Positions 48,670 to 55,826 of a stretch of 64,000 nt of DNA are shown here, in pieces. The notes below the pieces were generated by a model that did no database searches, was not told where the DNA came from, and saw nothing but the letters and a program-made list of their open reading frames with translations. Each line of letters starts with the position of its first letter. The first letter of the stretch is position 1. A program made the translations under genes and the position numbers. The DNA is from Streptomyces sp. RPT161 (GTDB lineage: Bacteria; Actinomycetota; Actinomycetes; Streptomycetales; Streptomycetaceae), in the NCBI RefSeq assembly GCF_027533845.1, contig NZ_JAPZVN010000001.1, positions 682,001 through 746,000 on the forward strand, given 5' to 3'.

Positions 48670-49751
48670 CCGGTCACCTCGCGGCAGGCCCGGTAGAAGT
48701 CCTTCCAGCCGTCGCGCTCGCGCACCACGGACTCCAGGTACTCCAGCCAGATGACGCGGTCCGCCGCCGGGTCGCGCACCACCGCGCCCAGGATTCCGGC
48801 GGCGACGTCGGAGGGGCGCAGCACCCCGTCGCCGAAGTGCGCGGCCAGCGCCAGGCCGCCGGTCAGCACGGAGATCGCCTCGGCGGTGGAAAGCGTGCCG
48901 GACGGGGACTTCACCTTGGTACGGCCGTCGGCCGTGATGCCGTCGCGCAGTTCACGGAAGACGGTGACGACGCGGCGGATCTCGTCCGTGCCCTCGGGCA
49001 CCGGCGGCAGCTCAATGCCCCGGCCTATCTGGTCCACCCGCCGCGCGACGATGTCCACCTCGTCCTCCACGGTGGCGGGCAGCGGCAGCACGACGGTGTT
49101 GAACCGGCGGCGCAGCGCGCTGGACAGGTCGTTGACACCGCGGTCCCGGTCGTTCGCGGTGGCGATGAGGTTGAAGCCGCGTACCGCCATCACCTCCTCG
49201 CCCAACTCCGCTATCGGCAGGGTCTTTTCCGACAGGATGGTGATGAGGGTGTCCTGGACGTCGGCGGGGATGCGGGTCAGCTCCTCGACCCGGGCGATGC
49301 CGCCCCCGGACATGGCGCGCATCACCGGCCCGGGCACCAGCGCGGCCCGGCTGGGGCCGTGCGCCAGCAGGTGGGCGTAGTTCCAGCCGTAGCGGATCGC
49401 CTCCTCGGGCGTGCCCGCGGTGCCCTGGACCAGGAGCGTGGAGTCGCCGCTGACGGCCGCCGCGAGGTGCTCGGACACCCACGTCTTGGCGGTGCCCGGC
49501 ACGCCGAGCAGCAGCAGCGCGCGATCGGTGGCGAGGGTGGAGACGGCCACCTCGATGATCCGCCGCGGCCCCACGTACTTCGGGCTGATGACGGTTCCGT
49601 CGGACAGCGTGCCGCCCATGAGATAGGTCGCCACCGCCCACGGCGACAGCCGCCAACGGGCGGGGCGCGGGCGGTCGTCGACGGCCGACAGCGCCTTCAG
49701 CTCCTCGGCGAAGGCGTCCTCGGCATGCGGACGCAGGGCCTCTTCGGACAT
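48666..49751 (-). CDS. MoxR-type AAA+ ATPase
   Basis: The 361-residue ATPase has Walker A GVPGTAKT (residues 83-90), a Walker B-like segment GGIARVEELTRIP, sensor 1 in FNLIATANDRDRG, and the arginine finger region LSSALRRRFNTV. This is the MoxR branch of AAA+ proteins, which act with VWA partners to activate or remodel other proteins. ATG 49751 has GGGGGAG upstream. It is the first gene of the minus-strand operon and faces a divergent SWIM-domain gene across 135 bases. Confidence 0.9.
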   Translation of the reverse strand: MSEEALRPHAEDAFAEELKALSAVDDRPRPARWRLSPWAVATYLMGGTLSDGTVISPKYVGPRRIIEVAVSTLATDRALLLLGVPGTAKTWVSEHLAAAVSGDSTLLVQGTAGTPEEAIRYGWNYAHLLAHGPSRAALVPGPVMRAMSGGGIARVEELTRIPADVQDTLITILSEKTLPIAELGEEVMAVRGFNLIATANDRDRGVNDLSSALRRRFNTVVLPLPATVEDEVDIVARRVDQIGRGIELPPVPEGTDEIRRVVTVFRELRDGITADGRTKVKSPSGTLSTAEAISVLTGGLALAAHFGDGVLRPSDVAAGILGAVVRDPAADRVIWLEYLESVVRERDGWKDFYRACREVTG

Positions 49752-49795
49752 GACTCCCCCAACGGTCGTTCCAGGCAGGGAACTTGTGTGGCCCC

Positions 49796-49818
49796 AGGTT
49801 GCACGAGACCACTGACAA
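49796..49818 (-). promoter_or_regulatory. Candidate PafBC-type promoter for the MoxR operon
   Basis: On the minus strand, TTGTCAGTGGT (49818-49808) is followed after six bases by CAACCT. The -35 half matches the RecA-NDp/PafBC damage promoter exactly; the -10 half is poor compared with TAGnnT. It is the mirror arm of the 11-bp inverted repeat shared with the SWIM promoter. Confidence 0.5.
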
Positions 49819-49856
49819 TCCCCCTTGGAGAGGGGTAAGCCGCAGGTCAGAGCCGG

Positions 49857-49879
49857 TTGTCAGTGGTGGCTCGTAGCGT
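49857..49879 (+). promoter_or_regulatory. PafBC/RecA-NDp-type DNA-damage promoter of the SWIM operon
   Basis: TTGTCAGTGGT, six bases, then TAGCGT matches the LexA-independent RecA-NDp promoter used by PafBC in actinobacteria (TTGTCAGTG with a close-spaced TAGnnT). The -10 ends 7 bases before ATG 49887, so the mRNA would be leaderless, which fits the absence of a ribosome site. Confidence 0.75.
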
Positions 49880-49886
49880 CGTGGGC

Positions 49887-51260
49887 ATGGAGGACACCGA
49901 GCAGCGGTGGTCGGTGGAGCAGGTGCTCGCGCTTGCTCCTGACGCCGCGTCACACAAGGCGGGTACCCGGCTGGCCGTACCAGGGCCGTGGTCCGGCACG
50001 GGCACCGCGGGACCGTCGGGGGACGGTGGCGGTGCGGTGGTGTGGGGGCTGTGCGCGGGCAGCGGCGGCAAGCCGTACCGCACGGCCGTCGATCTCGCGG
50101 GTCCGGCGTTCAACTGCAGCTGTCCCAGCCGCAAGTTCCCGTGCAAGCACGCCCTGGGGGTGCTGCTGCTGTGGGCGCGGCGCGAGTTGCCCGCGGGCAC
50201 GCACGAGGCAGAGCCGCCGGAGTGGGTGGCGCAGTGGTGTGCCAAGCGCACGGCGGCTGTGCGCGAGAAGGCGGCCAGGCGCGACGGCGGGGGCGCGGCG
50301 GGCGGCCCGCAGGCGGCCCGCAGACGAACTGAGCGGCGCGCCCAGCGGGTGGCGGCGGGCGCGGTCGAGCTGGAGGCCCGGCTGGTCGACCAGTTGCGCG
50401 GCGGGCTCGCCACGGGCCGGGAGGACCAGCACGGCTGGCACGGCGTGGCCGCCCGCATGGTCGACGCCCAAGCGCCCGGACTCGCCGCGCGGGCCCGGGA
50501 GTTGGGGGCGATACCGATGTCCGGCGGCGACTGGCCGTCGCGGCTGCTGGAGGAGTACGCGATGCTGCACCTGCTGGCCCGCGGCTGCCTCGCCCTGGAC
50601 TCGCTGCCCGGCCCGCTGGCCGACACGGTCCGTGCCCGGCTCGGATTCACCACCGTCGGCGCGGAGTTGCTGGCCGGTCCGACGCTCCGGGACAGCTGGC
50701 TGGTGCTCGCCCAACAGGACAGTGTGGACGGGGCGATGACCACCCGCCGCATCTGGTTGCGCGGTGTGCGCAGCGGTCGCTCGGCGCTGCTGCTGTCGTT
50801 CGGAGCGGCGGGCCGGGCGCCGGAGGTGGCGCTGCCGGTGGGCCGGTCGCTGGAGGCCGAGCTGGCCTACCACCCGGGTGGGCTGCCGCTGCGCGCCGCG
50901 CTGGGCACCCGGCACGGCCCACCGGTCCCGGGCCACACACCGCAGGGCGTGCCGGTCGGGGAGGCACTGTCCGGGTACGGAGAGGCGCTGCGCGCGGACC
51001 CCTGGCTGGACGAATGGCCGGTGGTGCTCTCCGGGGTGGTGCCGATACCCGACCAGAGCGGCTGGCAACTGGCCGACGGACAGGGGGACTCGGCGCTTCC
51101 GGTGGATCCGCGGCGGCTGGGACGGCCAGGCCTGTGGCGGCTCGCCGCGGTCTCCGGCGGCCATCCGGTCACCGTCTTCGGCACCGTGGGGCACCGCGGT
51201 TTCACCCCACTGACCACCTGGTCGGCGGGCGACGGGGCGGCGCAGGCGGTGGCGCTGTGA
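49887..51260 (+). CDS. SWIM zinc-finger protein of the MoxR/DUF5682 module
   Basis: The 457-residue protein has a SWIM motif FNCSCPSRKFPCKHALG, with ligands Cys77, Cys79, Cys86 and His88 (CxC-x6-CxH). SWIM fingers bind DNA or mediate protein contacts. The long C-terminal part is a soluble domain without a motif I recognise. ATG 49887 coincides with the predicted transcription start. The DUF5691 gene follows 46 bases after the stop on the same strand. With MoxR, DUF5682 and VWA across the divergent promoter, it forms a recurring but uncharacterised gene set. Confidence 0.82.
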   Translation: MEDTEQRWSVEQVLALAPDAASHKAGTRLAVPGPWSGTGTAGPSGDGGGAVVWGLCAGSGGKPYRTAVDLAGPAFNCSCPSRKFPCKHALGVLLLWARRELPAGTHEAEPPEWVAQWCAKRTAAVREKAARRDGGGAAGGPQAARRRTERRAQRVAAGAVELEARLVDQLRGGLATGREDQHGWHGVAARMVDAQAPGLAARARELGAIPMSGGDWPSRLLEEYAMLHLLARGCLALDSLPGPLADTVRARLGFTTVGAELLAGPTLRDSWLVLAQQDSVDGAMTTRRIWLRGVRSGRSALLLSFGAAGRAPEVALPVGRSLEAELAYHPGGLPLRAALGTRHGPPVPGHTPQGVPVGEALSGYGEALRADPWLDEWPVVLSGVVPIPDQSGWQLADGQGDSALPVDPRRLGRPGLWRLAAVSGGHPVTVFGTVGHRGFTPLTTWSAGDGAAQAVAL

Positions 51261-51306
51261 CGCGGCTCGCGGCGCCTTGGCGGCGGCAACGAACGGGAGG
51301 GGAACC

Positions 51307-52911
51307 ATGAGCATCACCGAGCGTGCGGCACCGGCCTGGGAGGAGCTGGTGTCCGCCGCACTGCTGGGCACCGCCAGGCGCAGACCGCCCATCGAGACCG
51401 GCGACGAGCACCCCGACCCGGCGGCCGCGCTGCTGGACGCGGCGGCCGTGGCCACGGTGCGCCGCCGCGCCGGACTGCGCCCGGCCCGTAGCGCACCACA
51501 TCCCGCACCGGCTCCGGACGATCCGCGTCCGCTGCCCCCGCCGGCCGCCCGGGCCAGGCTCCGCGACCTGCTCAACGACCGTACGCACCAGGGCGGTTCG
51601 GGGGGCGGACGGCGCGGCGCGGCACCGAGCCTCGCCGAACTGCTGCCGCAGTGGCTGGCCGCGGCCGGACGGCACGGCTACCGCGCCCCGGCCGCGGTGC
51701 TACCGGATCTGCTGGACGCCGCCCGGGCGCGCACCGATCTGCGGCCCGACGCACTGGCCCTGGCCGGTCCGCGCGCCGTGTGGCTCGCCGAGCTGAACCC
51801 GGAGTGGAGGTTCGCCCTGCGCGCGGGCAACCGCGGTGCGGCCGGAGACGCCGCCGCCGACCCGCAGGCGGCCCGGCGGCTGTGGGCGGAGGGCCTGTTC
51901 GCCGAACGCGTCGCACTGCTCACCGGTGTACGGGAGCGGGATCCGGCCGCCGGACTGGCGCTGCTGAGCGGCACCTGGGCGCAGGAGCGGGCCGAGGACC
52001 GGTTGCTGTTCCTGGACGCGCTGCGCGGCGGTCTCGGCCCTGACGACGAGCCGTTCCTGGAGCAGGCGCTCACCGACCGCAGCCGCAACGTCCGCGCCAC
52101 CGCCGCCGAGCTGCTGTCCGCGCTGCCCGGCTCCGCGCTCTCCCACCGCATGGCCGAACGGGCCCTGGCCTGTGTCGCGTTGGACCGTACGGGGGTCGTT
52201 CCGCGCATCGCGGTCGAGGCGCCGCACGCCTGCGATCCGGCGATGGAACGGGACGGGGTCACCGCCGGTCCGCCGCCGGGGCGTGGTGAACGGTCCTGGT
52301 GGCTGGGCCAGTTGGTGGAAGGCGCACCGCTGGGGATATGGCCCGCCCGGTTCGGGGGCCGCACGCCGGAGCAGATCGTGGCGCTGGAGGTGGCCGACGA
52401 CTGGCAGCCGGACCTGCACGCGGCGTGGTGCCGCGCGGCGGTGCGGCAGCGGGACGCCGAGTGGGCCAGGGCGCTGCTCGGGCCGCCGCCGGTACCGGCG
52501 GGTGCGGTGGTGGCCGTCGGGGATCCGGCGAAGCTGCTGTCCGTGCTGCCGGAGAACGAACGGGCCGTGTGGGTGGCCGAGTTCGTCGCCGGGCACGGTC
52601 TGTCGGAGGCGTTCCAGTTGCTGGGCGCGTGCGCGGTGCCGTGGGCCGAGCCGCTGGGCCGGGCGGTGGTCGACGCGCTGGACATCGCCCGCGAGGCGGG
52701 CAGCTACCCGTGGAGCTTCAGCGGCGTGATGGGCCTTGCGGAACGCTGTCTCGACCCGGCGCTCGCGGACCGCCTGGACCCGCTCACCGCGACCCCGGAG
52801 GACGGCTCCAACGCCTCTCCGGGCGCCGGGGCGTACTGGTCGGAGGCGTTCCAGCGGCTGGTCAGTACGCTGCGGCTACGCGCGGCCATGCTGGCGGAGC
52901 TGGCGGGGTAG
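51307..52911 (+). CDS. DUF5691 family protein
   Basis: The 534-residue cytoplasmic protein starts MSITERAAPAWEELVSAALLGTARR at ATG 51307 with GGGAGGGG just upstream. The middle (about 200-290) looks like HEAT-type helical repeats, for example FLEQALTDRSRNVRATAAELLSALPGS. This resembles DUF5691, seen beside SWIM-domain genes in many bacteria, with no known function. The repeats suggest a binding scaffold. It is the second gene of the plus-strand arm of the module and converges on icmB. Confidence 0.8.
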   Translation: MSITERAAPAWEELVSAALLGTARRRPPIETGDEHPDPAAALLDAAAVATVRRRAGLRPARSAPHPAPAPDDPRPLPPPAARARLRDLLNDRTHQGGSGGGRRGAAPSLAELLPQWLAAAGRHGYRAPAAVLPDLLDAARARTDLRPDALALAGPRAVWLAELNPEWRFALRAGNRGAAGDAAADPQAARRLWAEGLFAERVALLTGVRERDPAAGLALLSGTWAQERAEDRLLFLDALRGGLGPDDEPFLEQALTDRSRNVRATAAELLSALPGSALSHRMAERALACVALDRTGVVPRIAVEAPHACDPAMERDGVTAGPPPGRGERSWWLGQLVEGAPLGIWPARFGGRTPEQIVALEVADDWQPDLHAAWCRAAVRQRDAEWARALLGPPPVPAGAVVAVGDPAKLLSVLPENERAVWVAEFVAGHGLSEAFQLLGACAVPWAEPLGRAVVDALDIAREAGSYPWSFSGVMGLAERCLDPALADRLDPLTATPEDGSNASPGAGAYWSEAFQRLVSTLRLRAAMLAELAG

Positions 52912-52938
52912 TCCCGACCGCTCGGCCGGGGATGTCGT

Positions 52939-53352
52939 TCAGGCCTGGGCGGGCTGCCGTACGTTCTCCCGCACCCAGGTCACCACGTCGCCGGTCGGCG
53001 TGCCCGGGGTGAAGATCGCCGCGACGCCCAGCTCCTTGAGCGGAGGGATGTCCGCCTCGGGGATGATCCCTCCGCCGAACACCTTGATGTCGCTCGCGTC
53101 CCGGTCCCGCAGCAGCTCGATCACCTTGGCGAACAAGGTCATGTGCGCGCCGGAGAGGATGGACAGGCCGATCGCGTCGGCGTCCTCCTGGATCGCGGTG
53201 TCCACGATCTGCTCCGGGGTCTGGTGCAGACCGGTGTAGATGACCTCCATGCCCGCGTCGCGCAGCGCCCGCGCGATGACCTTGGCCCCCCGGTCGTGGC
53301 CGTCGAGACCCGGCTTGGCCACCACCACGCGGATCGGACCGGACACACCCAT
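52939..53352 (-). CDS. icmB: Isobutyryl-CoA mutase small (B12-binding) subunit
   Basis: The 137-residue protein is a free-standing cobalamin-binding domain. The DxHxxG motif, in [15 protein letters not shown] (Asp17, His19, Gly22), holds the cobalt-ligating His. [10 protein letters not shown] and GGGIIPEAD follow as the usual cofactor contacts. It pairs with a large mutase subunit encoded elsewhere; isobutyryl-CoA mutase is preferred over methylmalonyl-CoA mutase because of its size and Streptomyces gene order. ATG 53352 has GGAGG five bases upstream and is chosen over ATG 53364. Confidence 0.85.
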   Translation of the reverse strand: MGVSGPIRVVVAKPGLDGHDRGAKVIARALRDAGMEVIYTGLHQTPEQIVDTAIQEDADAIGLSILSGAHMTLFAKVIELLRDRDASDIKVFGGGIIPEADIPPLKELGVAAIFTPGTPTGDVVTWVRENVRQPAQA

Positions 53353-53766
53353 CACTGCCTCCATGCCATGCCATCGCTGCCATCGAGCGCCATTCGGCTC
53401 CAGCGTGAACGAACGTTATCTCCAGCATTGCGCACACGGCAGTTTCACGGTGCGCAGGGAGGGGGAAATCACACGTGGGACACGTTCGCACAGCGATCGG
53501 CCCGCATCTGCGCCCTCGTCGTTTGTAGCGCCTCGTCGTAGCGCGCCACCCGTAGCGACCGGGTGGTGGCAGGCGGGCCGCTCGTCTACCTGGGGAGCCG
53601 CAGCCAGGTCGCCGTACCCCCGCGCCGTCAGCCGCACGGCGCGGCGGTACGGCTTTGCCCGCCGACACCGTCGGTGCGGGCGGGCCACGGGCACCACCCG
53701 GCGACCCACAAGGGCCGCGGGGGGCCAGGCCTGTCTTCCCTGCGCCGAAAAGGGGGAGGTCGGGCC
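53353..53766. other. icmB/lipase intergenic region
   Basis: This 414-base divergent promoter region contains no gene I can support. GAACGAACGTT near 53408-53418 is a small dyad close to icmB. The lipase side is GC-rich with several short inverted repeats (for example around 53670-53690). No riboswitch signature was recognised. Confidence 0.4.
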
Positions 53767-54597
53767 ATGGTTGATCTGTCCTTGACGGACGTGGGCTGGC
53801 GCGGACTGATGCGCTCGCTCGCACTGCTCCGGGCCACCAGCGTGGAGCTGGCGGTGCTCACCGGGCACCTCCTCCTCTACCCCACCGGTGTCCTCCAGGA
53901 GCGCGCCGCCGACGCGCAGGCCGCCGCGGACGACGCGCTCGCCGGCCGCCGGATTCCGGCCGCGCCGAGCGGGCCGCCGCCGGTGCTGCTGCTGCACGGC
54001 TTCGTGGACAACCGGTCGGTCTTCGCCCTGCTCTCCCGCAGCCTGCGGCGGCACGGCTGGACGACCGTGCAGGCGCTCAACTACTCGCCACTGACCGGCG
54101 ATGTGCGCGACGCGGCGGCGTTATTGGGACAGCAGGTGGAGCGGCTGTGCGAACTCACCGGTCACCAGCGGATCGACATCGTCGGACACAGCCTGGGCGG
54201 CCTGGTCGCCCGCTATTACGTGCAACGGCTGGGCGGCGACGCCCGGGTGCGCACGCTCATCACCCTCGGCACACCGCACTCCGGTACCCGTGTCATACCG
54301 TTCGCCAGCCCGCACCCGCTCATTCGGCAAATGCGGCCGAATTCCGAACTGCTGCGCGAACTCGGGAAACCGGCGATCGGCTGCCGCACCCGCTTCGTCG
54401 CTTTCTGGAGCGAACTCGACGAATTCATGGTGCCCGCCGAAACCGCCCGGCTCGACCATCCCGACCTGACCGCCCGCAACGTCCTGGCGCCGGGCATCGG
54501 ACATCTGACGTTCCCGGTCAACAGCGCGGTGGTCGCGGCGATTCGGCAGACACTGAGCACCGAGGAGGAATCCGACGGAGCCGTGGACGCCGCATGA
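53767..54597 (+). CDS. Alpha/beta hydrolase, lipase-like, with a TTA codon
   Basis: The 276-residue enzyme has LLLHGFVDN (oxyanion region), the nucleophile elbow GHSLGG, a likely Asp in ELDEFMVP, and the catalytic His in GIGHLTF. LITLGTPHSGT is typical of triacylglycerol lipases and acyltransferases. A hydrophobic N-terminal stretch (about 18-40) may anchor it. Codon 119 is TTA (54121-54123). In Streptomyces this needs the bldA tRNA, so translation should be tied to development. ATG 53767 follows GGGAGG. M23 peptidase follows 66 bases downstream on the same strand. Confidence 0.85.
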   Translation: MVDLSLTDVGWRGLMRSLALLRATSVELAVLTGHLLLYPTGVLQERAADAQAAADDALAGRRIPAAPSGPPPVLLLHGFVDNRSVFALLSRSLRRHGWTTVQALNYSPLTGDVRDAAALLGQQVERLCELTGHQRIDIVGHSLGGLVARYYVQRLGGDARVRTLITLGTPHSGTRVIPFASPHPLIRQMRPNSELLRELGKPAIGCRTRFVAFWSELDEFMVPAETARLDHPDLTARNVLAPGIGHLTFPVNSAVVAAIRQTLSTEEESDGAVDAA

Positions 54598-54663
54598 CTC
54601 CGAGCGCTCGGATGTTCTTCGCGCGCATGCCCGAATCGGCGCGTAGATTGTCGCCGTCCGGTA

Positions 54664-55782
54664 GTGCGGGATACAGTCGCCGCTGATTCTTCCGATGCCG
54701 AGGCGAAAGCGAAGTTGGCGGTGGACGAGTACGGCACGTACGGCTACGACGGTTATTCCACCGGGGCGTACGAGACCGGCACGTATGCGCACTTCGACAG
54801 CACGGCCGTCGCATACGCCCCGGGCAGCGCATATGACCCCTGTACCGCGCAGGGCTTTCACGAGGTCCATGACACCGGCGGCTACCCGGTATTCCACACA
54901 TACGACACGGGGACGTATGAGACCGGCAGCTACGTCCTCGACCCCCAGGAAATCGATGACTATACGGCGGTAATAACGGAACCCGCCGAACCGGCGCAGG
55001 ACGAACTCCCGCCCCCGGCGCCCCAACCCGAGCCCGCCGTAAGGCAGTCGGGCGGACCGGGACGCCGGCGGCGCGCCGTCAGACGCTCCCGGCGGTCCGC
55101 GATGCTCACCGTCGGCGTGCCGTCGATGGCCGTCATGGGGGTCACCGCCGCCGCGGTGAGCAGCGTCGCCGCCGGACACCACGACGGCGCGCCGCCCCAG
55201 GCCGAGGCCACCCCAACCCAGGCCCCGGCCACCAAACTCGACCAGCAGCTGTCCGATGTCAGCCACGGTGCCGACGACTTCGCCGACCGGGCCAGCCGCG
55301 CCCAGCAGCGCCTCGACCTCAGGAACCGGCAGGCCGAGGAGGCCAAACGGAAGGCGGCCGAGGCGGCCCGTAAGGAAGCGATGCGGCCGAAGTTCGTACT
55401 GCCGGTCGCCCAGCGGGGATTGAGCGCCTACTTCGGCCAGGCGGGCATCAACTGGATGTCGGTGCACACCGGTATCGACTTCCCGGTGAGCGAGGGCACC
55501 CCCGTCGTGGCGGCCACGGACGGCACGGTCCGCACCAAGTGGAATCCGTCCTACGGCAACATGGCCATAGTCACCGCTCCTGACGGCACCGAGACCTGGT
55601 ACTGCCATCTGAGCAGCACCAAGGTCCGCAGCGGCGCCGTCCAGGCGGGCACGGTGATCGCCTACTCCGGCAACACCGGCAACACCACCGGCCCCCATCT
55701 GCACTTCGAGGTTCGCCCTCACGGCGGCGAACCGGTCGACCCCCTACCGTGGTTGACCTCCCACGGCCTGGACCCGCGCTGA
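54664..55782 (+). CDS. M23 family peptidase with Tyr/Gly-rich cytoplasmic tail
   Basis: The 372-residue protein has an N-terminal ~125 residue disordered region with repeated Y-E-T-G-T/S-Y units (around residues 36-41 and 84-90). An Arg-rich stretch and one membrane helix (about 146-170) follow. An external coiled coil (about 190-240) leads into a C-terminal LytM/M23 domain with HTGIDFP and HLHFE zinc-site residues. It should cleave peptidoglycan cross-bridges outside the membrane. The GTG start is the first in frame; no strong ribosome site is seen. Confidence 0.82.
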   Translation: MRDTVAADSSDAEAKAKLAVDEYGTYGYDGYSTGAYETGTYAHFDSTAVAYAPGSAYDPCTAQGFHEVHDTGGYPVFHTYDTGTYETGSYVLDPQEIDDYTAVITEPAEPAQDELPPPAPQPEPAVRQSGGPGRRRRAVRRSRRSAMLTVGVPSMAVMGVTAAAVSSVAAGHHDGAPPQAEATPTQAPATKLDQQLSDVSHGADDFADRASRAQQRLDLRNRQAEEAKRKAAEAARKEAMRPKFVLPVAQRGLSAYFGQAGINWMSVHTGIDFPVSEGTPVVAATDGTVRTKWNPSYGNMAIVTAPDGTETWYCHLSSTKVRSGAVQAGTVIAYSGNTGNTTGPHLHFEVRPHGGEPVDPLPWLTSHGLDPR

Positions 55783-55798
55783 ACGAGGCGGGTCCAGG
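55767..55798 (+). terminator. Terminator overlapping the M23 gene end
   Basis: A perfect 11-bp stem (55767-55777 against 55788-55798) overlaps the last codons of the M23 gene and lies before the convergent pcrA stop. Confidence 0.7.
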
Positions 55799-55826
55799 GG
55801 GCGGGGGCCGAAGCCCCTGATCGTTC

